Positions 44,238 to 54,482 of a stretch of 64,000 bases of DNA are shown in pieces (within the stretch, counting starts at the first letter, position 1; every line of letters starts with the position of its first letter). This DNA comes from Cyrtodaria siliqua (lineage: Eukaryota; Mollusca; Bivalvia; Adapedonta; Hiatellidae): positions 1 to 64,000 of the forward strand of contig JAWPHD010001425.1 in NCBI GenBank assembly GCA_037043455.1, in the 5' to 3' direction. Under the pieces are notes generated by a model. It ran no database searches and had not been told where the DNA came from. It was given only the letters and a program-made list of their open reading frames with translations. The position numbers were made by a program, and so were the translations under genes.

Positions 44238-47200
44238 ATGAGGGGTCACTCTTCTGCGTGCTAAGGGTCAACGTTTAACTAACTGTTCCTAAAGGAGTCA
44301 TTTTTCGTAAGTAAATTGATGACCGATGTCATTATTTTATGTATTATATAATGACCAGAGGTTCACTATTTTATGGAGGTAAATTTTCTTCGTTACACCA
44401 GTTCCAGGCTAATTACATCAGCTCTTTTATGCCTAGACTAATCGAGGTAGAAACTGAAATATATTACCGCCTCCTTCTTACTGCCAGTACCACTATGATG
44501 ACAATAATGATCGCTATCAGCAGCCCCACAGCAACACCAACATATGTTAACTCTGGAAAACAACACCACTAGAATAGAATCACAAAGAAAAGAAAAATAA
44601 ACACTTAGTTATGCAGAATCAAATTACAAATTAGTTTGCAAGTACAGTGCGGACCTACGATGCCATTGCGTTCGGACGCTGTGATTTCTATAGGACCCTA
44701 TATCTCATTTTCACTTTCACATCCTGTCATTATGTACACATTTCCGAGATGTTCAGATGTTCAGTAGGTGAAAATAAATGTACACGGACTTTATCGTCAA
44801 TCTCTATATGAAAATTCAAAAATATTTAAATTAAATGCATCCATATTGGTGTTTTAAAATCAGACAGCAACAAACATTTATACATAGCTGTACACAAAAA
44901 TTAAAGCTTTTAATATAATTATCACTACAAATCAGCTTTATAAAGAGCTAAAGTCAGTAGAGCATCAACGATAAACACCGAGTTGTCTCCTACTAGAATG
45001 TAGAGGTGTTTTATTTTATTATTCACTGATTGGTCAAACTATTTTGATGATGCATGCTAAAGTCATGAATGGTGTGTTTTACAATGCCATGTATATAAAT
45101 ATAAGTACAAAAGTCGAACAGGAAATGCAGCTTTCTTAGAACACAGTAAACCCAAAAACACGCAAAAAGACAAACATGAATGGCAATGTTAATAAAGAAT
45201 AAAGACATATAACGTCACAAACACAAAACATGTTGACAATCGGGCTACCGTCTTGGAACGGTCAGTGGCAAAAGAGGCCGCTTGGGGTTTAAACCAGGTT
45301 CTCGGGGGCGCCAAACCTCACACTTACCCTACTGTCATTCCAATAAAACGGGACAGTGTAAATAAAGACAACACCACCATGGACTATTCTTTAACCAACA
45401 AGACAGCATTAATAGGCAATATAAGTAAAACACAAAAATGTCATAGATTTGCTAATTATTTCTCCATTTTAAATAGAGAGATGTAAGTCGAGAAAAGAAG
45501 CGTTAATATCAGAATTATTAGGTTTATTAAGTTGAAGTTCTTTAGGATATATATTATTAACCATAGTAGAAAAGAAAGGTTGTCAATGTTCAAGATGTCA
45601 TCCAGATATCGATAGGTGTCATTAAACGCTTCAATAACATCTGCCTGGGTTTCTTGTGAAAGACTCAACATGAAATCTGTTTCATAGCAATATAAAAACA
45701 AATATGCGACAAAGGGGTGGACAGTTCGTGCCCATAGAGGTACCAACAATTTGCCGTTAGTAAAGAATGCTTTAATATTGTTACAGACCAAACATTTAGT
45801 ATTTTCCCTAACAAATGTTATTTTGAATTAGAGCAGTAAGCTTGTCTTTTTATACGGTTGTGTGGTAACGTTGTATATAATGTAGAAAAATCATAAGTAC
45901 TTATAGGGGAAGCTTGACGTTTTTGCAAATTTTATCAAGAACGTCGCCTGAATTTTTAATAGGCCAAAGTAAATTAATTCCAGAGTTTTCATAAGCTTTA
46001 GCACAATATTGTTTAACGCGATCTTTTACGGCAGTAAGACAAGATGTTAAAAGTTTAGAGATATTTGTAGTGGTGCAAGAAATAGAATTGAAAATAAAAC
46101 GGGCTTTAGGCGGGGATTTCTTTATTTACACTGTCTCGTTTTATTGGGATGACAGTAAGAGTGAGTTTTGGTGCACCCTAGAACCTGGTTTAAACCCCCA
46201 GCGGCATTGTTTTGCCACTGACCGTTTCAAGGCGGTAGCCCTATTGTCAACCCGTATGTGTATGTGATTTCTTATCTTACCTTTTATTAATCTTTAAAGT
46301 TGTTCTGTGTTTCTGTGTGTGTTTGTGGTTCAATGTTGTCCTTGAAAGCTACTTTTCCAGTTCGATTTTTATATCTACTTTATATGGTTGTTCGTGTAAT
46401 TTGGGAATCCAATACATCGTTTAAAGTCTATTTTGATTTTCGTCTATTCCAGCCTTGAACATTTTGCACTGAGTGATATGTGTCGAAATAATATTATCCT
46501 CAGTAGATTGCTCTGGAGTATATGTACTAGTACTCCCGAGTTCCTGACATTAAACATTGACGTAATTGAGACGTCAAAGAATTACATTATTAGCTGCTTT
46601 ATCAGCAGAAACTAAAACAAACTTATTAAGAAATTCCTAGATTCCCGATTTTTAATTACGAAATGAAAACTAAACAACATCTTACAATTACAAGGAACCC
46701 ATACCATTTTTTATTATTGGCCTATGTGTCCACCCAGTGTTTGGCCTATTTGATGTACCTCCAGAAGATTTTGTTGTTTTCTGCCAATCGGTCGTTCGTG
46801 AGTTTTCATTGGATGTTATCGATATTTCTGTGAAAATAAAGATATATAATCGTTAAATGGTACCCGCAAAAATGAATGTTATAAATACAAATTACAAATA
46901 CATAAGTAGATAACAGAACAATTCAGTTGCAATAAGGTAATACAATTATAACAAGATCCCGTAGTCTATTGATCACGAGCCATCACAAATCCCTGCGCTC
47001 GCCTTAAAGCCACATATTTGACCTCACCACACCCCGGCAAATGGTTATACCACACTCTGAATAAAGTTCCATTTGTTACCCACAATTTCGAACCAGCTAC
47101 GCCTTTGCATGGGGTAAAGTTCCAAATGATAGTACACCATATACCAGAAACAAATGATGTGCTTAAAGACATAATGCATAGTTTACGCATACAAATACTG

Positions 47201-48862
47201 ATTAGGGGATCCCTTGGAAGCAACACAGAGACAAAAGTAACATACTCGGTTTTATTTAGTCTGTTTATCAGAGTAATACAATGTGTAACACCTCTTACTA
47301 CCCTAGCGTCGGCTTATGCGGTATTCTACTTTAAAGCCACAAAGAATGGGCTAGATTATCACAAGGGACCAGTAAGTAATTACACTACAGACGTGTAGTC
47401 GGGCGACATTTTATAGCCGCCGCACAGCACTAAACAAACGCTAGTGTGAATGTCATCATAAGCACCTGAAACATTCGGTACATGCAAGTGGCATAGCTCA
47501 TCCCAACGCCACCCCTCATATCCTTATCTCCACCGTTCATTAAACATGCATCCAGGGAAACTTGTAATTGCAGAGAGGCGCTAGCATGTGCACTATTTTA
47601 TTATTAACAATTACATATAATTACATATAATTCAGTATTTTGTATCATGGAATAGATAAAAACAGAAACAAACACATAATCGGAATAAGATATAATAATG
47701 GAATTTCCATATCTGTTTTTGTATTTTTTGTATTTGTAAACATTATAAATAACGTCTAGAACGTTGAAAGTTGCCGCTGGTAATATATCTATTGTATATT
47801 CAGTGTTATTGTCTATGGAAATTTTGTTTGCTTTTTAAGCTGTTTAAAATATTTTGTTTTACGCATATCTTTTTCCAGCTTAATATTCTTCATCATGTAA
47901 CGTTTCATTAAAGCAAATGATAATTAACAGGAGAAAGTGGTAAGTAAAACAAAAGCGTTTTAACATTCACGAATCACATATTGTACTTTTCTTAGTACAT
48001 CAAATTGGTAACAATACACTTGGAGTTAATGAACTTACGACTATCATAAACATGTAGAACTGTAACAGTCAGAAAACAAAGCTTCAACAGTTCTTGAATA
48101 TTAATGACGTACAATATCTTAAAGTTAAAATCACACACTTTATACAATGCGTAGATACTTTCTGTCCGATGACAATGTCGCCTTTTCTCAAAATGACTAG
48201 AGGTGAACAGGTGTTTTTGACAGCGATTCGATTTGTATTTTACACTAAACCTAGATGCCTTTAATGAAACAGTAACGAAAGCTGTTTGTTTTCATTTGTT
48301 AACGTGAATTAAACCATGATAAAATACCGCGGTGAACCGAGGTTTCAATGCATCGTCACAGGTATCGCTGACTAGCTTTATAATATCCCATTGTAAGAAA
48401 TGATATTGATAACACATTATTCCCCTTATTCATACAATGCAAATGTATTTCCTGCTATGCCATCAACTATATCTCTTGTTTACAAATAATATACACCTTT
48501 CTGACAGAGTGCCTTGTATTTCGATGTGGAATCTTCCGAGAACAGTACCCTGCCTGACTTTACACCCATATTGCCGTATTGGTCTTGTTTGCCGCCGTCA
48601 TCTGTAACGAAATTAGTGTTAATAATACAGAGGTGCTTTAAATACTTTCTAAACTCCAATATTCTTCCAAAAACTCCGTGGCCGAATGGTATAATACATA
48701 AATGATAATGTATACATGAATATAAAAACAAAATCATAGAAAGCCACAAAGCAAGTACTCAGTGACTTGGCAAAAGGGTCTTGTCCGCGGTACAAATTTG
48801 TGTTGAACATTACCTTGCTACACACACACATACACAACTCTGATATAACATGCGCCCCGTGG

Positions 48863-48908
<46 letters not shown>

Positions 48909-48926
48909 GCACACACGCACACACGC

Positions 48927-48962
<36 letters not shown>

Positions 48963-51900
48963 ATATAACATGCGCCCCGTGGTCACACACACACACACAC
49001 ACACTTCAATCGTGAAGACACGGTCAATCCCGTCATTCTTCGGGATCCCGCCTCGTGTGTATATCGAGCTCTTGACATTTCGTTAGCCGGACGGTAACGG
49101 CACAGAAAATAGTGAACTGTTGATAAGCTGTTGCTATATAAACAATGACCGTCAGACACACTCATTGATATATGATTTGCGTTGCATGTTTGTTATTTAC
49201 AATCCAGATGAAGTTTTTATCACTGTTTTCATGTAAATAAACTATAGATGGAGCAATCGGCTAAATGACATTGCAAAATGTTGAAGAGAACTTGATTTTG
49301 AATGCAAGTTCGTTTTGGCGGATATGTGACGCGCGTCACGCTTGTATGAAGTAACTAATATGGTGACCTTCGATTTACATTCGAGCAGTGCCTCGAAGCA
49401 GTGTACGAGATGTTGCGAATGGATATATGTCTGTAATTATAACAATTACCACTTGTAGATCATACTAAGATACTAGTTGTATTACTATCATTAGAATTTG
49501 TTTTTCAAATTAAAATAAGGAAACTGTATTGTCTTATTACGAGGATAAAACAACGATTAGATAAATAGTTTAATTAGCGGTCTAAGGATAAAGTTACTGG
49601 CATACATGTGTTGCTGCACTTGGACTAGACCGATTAAGTAGCACTTTTATGCTAATTTTATGCTGTATAAAAAAAAGAAAACCAAGCCTTGAATTCACTA
49701 ACCATTCTTGAGAATATTCGTAGACTTAAGCACAAGTATGCGAATTTCAATTACAAATACATGTATTTCGAAAGGTTTTAATTATAAACGTTCATAAAAA
49801 TTGCTATGTATACATATGACAAATACTAATAAATAGCAACGTTTACGATTGTTTATCTATGAAGGCCATGCGCATATTTGTTAACGAAATTTTGAGTACT
49901 TGAGCTGAAGCCTTAGAATAGTTTGAAGAATTATTGGTGAATTACAAGCCTGGTTTCTCTAAACAGAGTTACAAGTAAATATAGATATAAAACATGAAGT
50001 ACGGTAACGAGCATGACATAAAAGCCATAGTAACACATTTGTCGAAGTTGGTTCCATTTAATTATGCATAGTAATGCTATGTTGAAGAAGGAACATGCAT
50101 GCAAAGGATGGTAAATCTAATTTTGTTTATTCGTTTATTGCTCTGGCTTCTGCGAAATCATTGAATACTTGCTTTGTGGCTTTCTATGCCATAATGTTCA
50201 TATTCATATATACATGCTTTATTTGTGTTTTACGTATATTGCCTATAAATGCTGTTTTGTTTGGTACAGGATAAAGCCTGGCGGGATTTCATTTATTTGT
50301 TTATTTACACGTCTCGTTTAACTTCGATAGAGTAAGAGAGGGTGTGGGGAGGTGAAGGGTGGTGGTGGTGGTGTGTGTGAGTGGGGTGGGGGGGGGGGGG
50401 GTGGTGGGGGTGCACTATTTACCCTGATTCAAAACATTTTATGTTTGTGGTGTCGCATACTTTGTTTCTATTAACCATTGTTATTGTTGTTTGATTTGAA
50501 TGTGTGTCCCTGGTTGACGTTGTTCTGTGAATGCGTGTCACTGGTTGACTGTGTTCTGTGAATGCGTGTCACTGGTTGACTGTGTTCTGTGAATGCTACA
50601 TTTTCTGATCGACCTTTATACATACTTTGACATTTACTTCAAATTAAATAGTTCTTCGTATGATAATGTGAAAGTCATTTTGCTTAGTTTGGCATCACTT
50701 TTATCGGATTTATAAAACGGTTAAAACAAGTTGCTCTTGATCTAGAAAAGAGGTATATACCTAAAAATGATAATGTAGCATACAAGGAAGCATGTTAGCA
50801 ATTAGTAAAGTTATACACCAGTTAGTTTAATTGTGGCGCACAATATGACCTATAACATCATTCATTCATTCTTTAGTTTAATTGTGCGTTCGCATAAATG
50901 AATTTAAATAATATCACATAACACATAACATATTATAAACAAAGTCTTTGAAATACAAAGACATACGTCAACGGTTGCAGCACATATTATAATTAATACT
51001 CAAACTTATAAAGCGTATGTTTAGGTTTTTGTTCATTTATGCAAAGAAGTTATTTGGAAGAGCACATACTATGCCCCCACTATTCAACTTTATTGGTATT
51101 ACATGCAATTACTGTCTTTACATGCAAACACATGCAAAAAATGTCTTTACATGCAAATACTGTCATGGTAATTACCACTGGATCTGAACACAACAAAGCT
51201 TCTAAGCATTCCTGTCCATACCATGTGTTCTGTCGAGGAGAAGAGACCCGCTACTGAGGATACCTTTTCGAATGTTAGGGGATACATATTGTCTTTGAAG
51301 CATTCTACAGATGAATCAAGCCATTGCTTTAACGAGTATTTGTTAGAGAGGAATGCCCCTGTATCACTTTGACAAATAACTTGGAGAGGTTTATATGCAC
51401 AAGCTCGCCAATAGAAGTCACTGGTGGTCGGGTCAAAGGCAACACAGTCTCCACTTCTATCAATATCGTCTTCATTGAGTTTTACATTGTCAACAGATAA
51501 ATTCGTTACTGCAAAACAAAAGAAATGCAATTATACATTGTAAAACATGGAGGATATTTGAAGTGTGTTTTCACTGTTTTGAGTTAGACTTTTATTTAAT
51601 GTGGTCCTTGAATGCTGCATTTCCTGTTCTACTTTTATATCTTTTATTTAATAGATTGATTTGAACATATGTTTATGGTAAATATTTTACTGCAAACATA
51701 TTTTGCAAAAATCGCGCGTGCCGGCATTACATCCAAAATGATGTTAGTGTCAGTACTTTGATTAATACGTTAAGTGTTAAACGCCATCTAGTTTTGCCAT
51801 TTCAATACTAAGGTAATACAATTATACAAGATACAATACCACTCCTAGGGAATCTGTACATGGCGAGAAGAGGTTAGTGCATAGTACGGAAGGTTTGGTC

Positions 51901-54441
51901 AATTCAATTTATAAACAAACTTTGACGGTGTTTATTTTGTGTGGCTTTTCAAGAAACTTCGACACATTTTATACTTGGAGTACCCGATAATCATTCTTAT
52001 ATTTTCAGTTTCGTAAATTGCGTTATTTGCATCTAAATATTCCATTTCATTGTCATAATTTGTAGAACGTATGTATAAATCAAAGTATCAAATGTGTTTA
52101 AAACAATTACCAAATATGTATGGGTAATGTGAAAATGAGATATAGGGTCCTATAGAAACCACAGCGTCCGAACGCAATGGCATCGCAGGTCCGCACTGTA
52201 CTGCAAACAAGGACTTGAAAATACAATGAAAGAGACAAAAAACAACAGAAAGGGTGGTGAAGACAGGTTTACCGACTTGGAACGGTCAGTAGGCAATAAG
52301 GCCTACTGGTTAGCTTGAATAGATTTTATATGCGCACAATCCTCGCTATTATCCTGTCTTCAGTGCCCAAATAGACAAGACAGTGTAAACAAAACTACAT
52401 CCCAATAAAAGGAATTCTCTAACAATAAAATCCACATCCAGAGAATCTAACTAAAGAAACACATACACAAAATAATAATAAACATCTCAGGATGTATCCA
52501 GAATCGTACTGAACAACCATAGTAGTTGCAGCTAAAGAGAAAACCAATCTAGGGTACGACCAGAAAACTCGAGGTACGAAAACTCATGCACCAACCTCCC
52601 TTAGTTGGGGTCTCAGTAGGTACAATCATAGAGTCCCAAGAGGTAGTCCAGTCATCGCACAAGTGAAAAGTGAAGCGTAATGACTGACTGTAGAGGGGTC
52701 AATCCCTAAACATGCAGTGCGCTGTAAAACCAAAGGGTTATATCCTTTTCTGACGAACTTCCTGATTAAATATGTAAAGCGGTCAGGAAATCCGTCAGAC
52801 CCCTTTAACTTTCGAAGTTTATAGACCACATCTCCATAAAATGAGGGTTGTGATATGCCCAGTCGCAGAAGTGTTTTAAGGTTGGTGTTGTACTTTTCCA
52901 GCAGACCCTCGTTGCGGCGGTAGAATTTAGAGAAAGATCTACATAGTTTGTGATAACGAAAACCCTGCTGAAGAAGTTTACTTGTAATAACTTGATTCCG
53001 ATCATTGAAGTCTTTAACATCATTACACGCTCTAGCAAATCGAATGAGCTGGGAGATATACACCCCGTATGAGGTAGCACGAGGTACATCTCCATCCAGG
53101 TGTGGATAGTTAACGATGTTAAAATTGAAATCATCTCTCTGATCATAGATTTTAGTATGAATACAATCATTTGAAATCGAGAGATGAATATCGAGAAATG
53201 CTGCTACTGTATCCGAACTGTTGGCTGTATTCAACGTGAGCTCTGGTGGATAAATGTTAGTAACCATATCAATATACATGTGCTAACAACATTTCAACTA
53301 CTTAAACTAAACCACTTTGAAACTATCTGCAATTTTGTTACTGTACGATACGAATTGATGAGATCACCATACTAAAGTTAGCGTCTACATCAACAGCTGT
53401 AGTACGAATATGGCACTTATATGAAGCGAATCGTTGCTCGCTGCGTACATATTTCCCAGAAGTGAATAATATACCGTTACCTGTTTCGTATAAAGAGACA
53501 TAGTTAGTACCACCACACGCAGTTCCAACCGGAGATGAGCACGATCCGACACACATCGTCTCCGTAGCATTTGTCATATTTGGTCGATCATTTGAACAGT
53601 AACACAGACTTCCACCCTGTATAACCTACAGCGATACATATACATTGTTATGTATGGTAGTACTGGAAACGCTTAGATCATTATCAAACACCTTGGTAAT
53701 ATCCTTTATACAAGGTTGTGTGTACGGAAGAAAATGAGTCGAACATCTGTCCGAGTTTTTTTTTAAAAAACTTTGTCATTTAGAGATGTCTGTTGGCCGG
53801 TTCAATTTGTTCACTGCGGCGGTGATTATGGTATTGCGTTCGCCTCACATGCGGAGACCGTGGGTTCACTACTCGACCGAGATCATACCAAGATTTGTTA
53901 TATATGGTACTAGTAGTAGCTCTCTTTGATATGATCATATCACGTATAAGAAAGAACCGTGTAAAAGCAAAACATATATAATAATTATGTATGGGACATT
54001 GACAGGGTTTTACGTAACATAACATAATATAACATAACATAAAATATGTCATATAATAGTATTTAAGAATAGAATATTATAGTGTAGTGTAGTGTAGTGT
54101 AGTGTAGTGTAGTGTAATGTAAAATAGTGTCTATTAGTGTAGTTTAGTGTGTTGTAGTGTAGTACATTACCATTGTAGTGTTGTGTAGTGTTAAATAGTT
54201 TAGTGTAGAGTAGTATACTGTAGCGTAGCCTTCCCTACCCTACTCTACTCTACCTTACCCTATCCTACCCAACATAATATAATATAATTTATTTAATATA
54301 TATCACAGTAGTTATTATGTATATGTACCCTCATTCCAATATATCCGACATTGCCACACGCCGAATAACACTGTCCAGGACTCGGCCACACAGTAAGGTT
54401 CTTGGTAGCAATGGATTTGAATTGGTCTGATTTAACACAAC
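42232..54441 (-). CDS. Spliced WSC / C-type-lectin-like transmembrane receptor
   Basis: Seven exons (54329-54441, 53481-53616, 51176-51508, 48497-48601, 46705-46827, 44468-44552, 42232-42637) join with intact phase into 432 residues after the missing N-terminus. Layout: WSC domain (1-82), end of a C-type-lectin-like domain (84-130), a second lectin-like segment (131-228), stalk (229-273), one helix (274-294), Arg-rich stop-transfer, cytoplasmic tail (299-432) with six tyrosines. A type I cell-surface receptor that binds a glycan or protein ligand and signals through phosphotyrosine is inferred; the ligand is unknown. The exon before 54441 must end in phase 1 and was not found. Introns hold PLE, LTR-like, MITE and microsatellite sequence. 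Extra phase-1-1 exons could be missing. Confidence 0.8.
43020..43210 (+). mobile_element. LTR-like family B, copy 3 (receptor intron)
   Basis: Contains the clean hairpin CAGTCTC/GAGACTG (43047-43069), TACCGCTCATGCCCTCTAGC, TTGAGCAGAACTCAATATT and TATCCCGAAGATGG. Confidence 0.6.
43392..43620. mobile_element. TA-flanked MITE, 229 bp (receptor intron)
   Basis: Inverted repeats of about 46 bases (GGGAGAAACATTTGTGAACT... against GGGAGAAACATTTGTAAACT...) with four or so mismatches, flanked by TA on both sides as in Tc1/mariner-type insertions. Non-coding loop. Confidence 0.7.
43731..44236. repeat. Purine-rich microsatellite region
   Basis: (GA)17 at 43731-43764, then about 430 bases of G/A-rich sequence on the plus strand, then (GT)13 at 44211-44236. 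The long minus-strand Ser/Leu/Pro frames here are composition artefacts. Confidence 0.85.
44468..44552 (-). CDS. Receptor exon: transmembrane helix
   Basis: The acceptor TTTTCCAG is followed by AG, completing a Glu codon. The exon encodes LTYVGVAVGLLIAIIIVIIV and VLAVRRR, and ends with CG before GTAATA. The helix is 21 hydrophobic residues; the following Arg cluster continues into the next exon. Confidence 0.8.
44643..44715 (+). mobile_element. PLE-1 3' end, 73 bp (receptor intron)
   Basis: From CAAGTACAGTGCGGACCTAC to CTATATCTCATTTTC; an extreme 5' truncation ending exactly where other copies end. Confidence 0.65.
44716..45109. other. Unassigned intron sequence
   Basis: AT-rich; no repeat or exon recognised. 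Confidence 0.4.
45110..46110 (-). pseudogene. PLE-2 tail joined to RT upstream region
   Basis: Tail landmarks at 45110-45435 are joined, with an internal deletion, to RT sequence continuing to 46110. The minus strand carries SFTRNPG-type remnants, a recognisable YRYLDDILNIDN catalytic region (in 45456-45791), MGTNC-like residues, and upstream AKAYENSGINLLWPIKNSG and SKLLTSCLTAVKDRV. The upstream piece precedes the RT core in this family and shows the copy once extended well 5'. Several frameshifts. Confidence 0.75.
46111..46385 (+). mobile_element. PLE-2 3' tail, inverted to the adjoining RT piece
   Basis: GCGGGGATTTCTTTATTTAC, GGTGCACCCTAGAACCTGG, GCCACTGACCGTTTCAAGG, CTTGAAAGCTACTTTTCCAG, then TTCGATTTTTATATCTAC. 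Directly abuts the minus-oriented RT piece at 46110. Confidence 0.7.
46386..46704. other. Unassigned intron sequence
   Basis: No repeat or exon recognised. Confidence 0.4.
46705..46827 (-). CDS. Receptor exon: juxtamembrane stalk
   Basis: Acceptor TTTTCACAG, donor GTATGG. Forty residues rich in Ser, Thr, Asn and Lys (ISITSNENSRTTDWQKTTKS, then SGGTSNRPNTGW). Phase 1 on both sides. Likely O-glycosylated spacer. Confidence 0.75.
46828..47204. other. Intron sequence without a supported exon
   Basis: A minus-strand frame (46966-47226) is rich in Trp and Cys but lacks good splice sites matching the phase, and was not included. Confidence 0.4.
47205..47460 (-). mobile_element. LTR-like family A copy (receptor intron)
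   Basis: GATCCCTTGGAAGCAACACA, ACTCGGTTTTATTTAGTCTG, GTAGTCGGGCGACATTTTAT and ACAAACGCTAGTGTGAATGT. The hairpin stem is degraded in this copy. Confidence 0.55.
47461..48496. other. Unassigned intron sequence
   Basis: About 1 kb, AT-rich, no repeat family recognised. Confidence 0.4.
48497..48601 (-). CDS. Receptor exon: end of lectin-like segment
   Basis: Acceptor TTTCGTTACAG, donor GTGTAT. Encodes DGGKQDQYGNMGVKSGRVLF and SEDSTSKYKALCQK. The closing ALCQ with Cys resembles the last strand of C-type-lectin-like domains. Phase 1 on both sides. A second possible donor one base earlier would break frame. Confidence 0.75.
48690..48780 (-). mobile_element. PLE-2 tail scrap (receptor intron)
   Basis: ATAAATGATAATGTATACAT and AAGTACTCAGTGACTTGGCA match the RT-proximal PLE-2 tail. 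Confidence 0.55.
48821..49008. repeat. Compound CA/CG microsatellite with flanking duplication
   Basis: (CA)n, then CGCGCGCGCGCGCGCGC, then CACACG repeats. The 30-base phrase starting TGATATAACATGCGCCCCGT occurs on both sides (48840, 48961), so the array grew within or by duplication of that unit. Alternating purine-pyrimidine favours Z-DNA. Confidence 0.9.
49009..50119. other. Unassigned intron sequence
   Basis: 49033-49052 holds the inverted partner of the 27182 motif. Otherwise AT-rich without recognisable exon. Confidence 0.4.
50120..50625 (+). mobile_element. PLE-2 3' tail with G-rich expansion
   Basis: GCTTCTGCGAAATCATTGAA, TTGCCTATAAATGCTG, TTATTTACACGTCTCG, then a G-rich expansion at 50336-50411. 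It ends with GTGAATGCGTGTCACTGGTT duplicated and GCTACATTTTCTGATCGACC. Confidence 0.65.
50626..51175. other. Unassigned intron sequence
   Basis: A minor repetition TCTTTACATGCAAA occurs three times at 51110-51160. No exon. Confidence 0.4.
51176..51508 (-). CDS. Receptor exon: lectin-like segments
   Basis: Acceptor TTTTGTTTTGCAG, donor GTAATT. 110 full codons. The first part (DRSGDCVAFDPTTSDFYWRA, PLQVICQS) reads like the final third of a C-type-lectin-like domain. The second (YSLKQWLDSSVECFKDNMYP, LTFEKVSS, HMVWTGMLRS) reads like the first half of another, completed by the next exon's ALCQ. The calcium-binding EPN/QPD and WND motifs are not seen, so sugar binding of the classical kind is doubtful. 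Confidence 0.8.
51595..51650 (+). mobile_element. PLE-2 3' end scrap (receptor intron)
   Basis: GTGGTCCTTGAATGCTGCAT then TCCTGTTCTACTTTTATATC, only the terminal about 55 bases. Confidence 0.55.
51651..52138. other. Unassigned intron sequence
   Basis: Nothing recognised. Confidence 0.4.
52139..53285 (-). mobile_element. PLE-1 element: RT C-terminal half with complete 3' region
   Basis: Best-preserved copy. The 217-codon minus frame (52626-53279) starts after the catalytic region: VTNIYPPELTLNT, AFLDIHLSISND, KIYDQRDDFNFNIVNYPHLD, ATSYGVYISQLIRFARACND, RYHKLCRSFSKFYRRNEGLL, SQPSFYGDVVYKLRKLKG, ACLGIDPSTVSHYA. The non-coding 3' region runs to the GAGATATAGGGTCC end at 52139. No GIY-YIG endonuclease follows the RT. 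Penelope-like assignment rests on family resemblance of this RT type (moderate certainty). It lies in a receptor intron, same strand. Confidence 0.78.
53481..53616 (-). CDS. Receptor exon: second half of WSC domain
   Basis: Acceptor GGTTATACAG, donor GTAACG. Encodes GGSLCYCSNDRPNMTNATET, MCVGSCSSPV, GTACGGTNYVSLYET. Four further cysteines in CxC...CxxxC...CGG spacing and the YVSLYE ending are characteristic of WSC domains. Phase 0 entry, phase 1 exit. Confidence 0.82.
53790..53975 (+). mobile_element. tRNA-derived SINE
   Basis: GGCGGTGATTATGGTATTGC and GTTCGCCTCACATGCGGAGA resemble a tRNA D-arm/anticodon region. CGTGGGTTCACTACTCGACC is a degraded B-box. The tail CATACCAAGATTTG...GGTACTAGTAGTAGC resembles common molluscan SINE bodies. 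Confidence 0.6.
54000..54290. repeat. TAGTG and ACATAACAT simple repeats
   Basis: (AACAT)-type repeats at 54008-54045, (TAGTG)n at 54080-54225, and a CTACC/CTACTCTAC pyrimidine patch to 54270. Confidence 0.9.
54329..54441 (-). CDS. Receptor exon: first half of WSC domain
   Basis: Acceptor GGTTACAG, donor GTACAT. Two bases (GT) complete a split codon, then CVKSDQFKSIATKN, LTVWPSPGQCYSACGNVGYI, GMR; phase 0 exit. C...C...C spacing followed by the GYIGMR/GG joint fits the WSC fold. The upstream partner exon (signal peptide expected) was not located up to 64000. Confidence 0.78.
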
Positions 54442-54482
54442 CTGTAACCATTATAACTACAGTTATATAACATAAAACAAGG

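Noticed and set aside
43661..44271. Minus-strand Ser/Leu/Pro-rich frames up to 147 codons
   Set aside because: Caused by the G/A-rich tract and (GT)n; no domain or splice sites.
46966..47226. Extra receptor exon with Trp/Cys-rich peptide
   Set aside because: No acceptor/donor pair with phase 1-1 and part of it overlaps an LTR-like repeat; adding it would break the coherent frame.
53338..53480. Read-through extension of the second WSC exon
   Set aside because: The frame stays open past 53481, but CAG|GTAACG is a good donor and using it gives perfect phase with the next exon.
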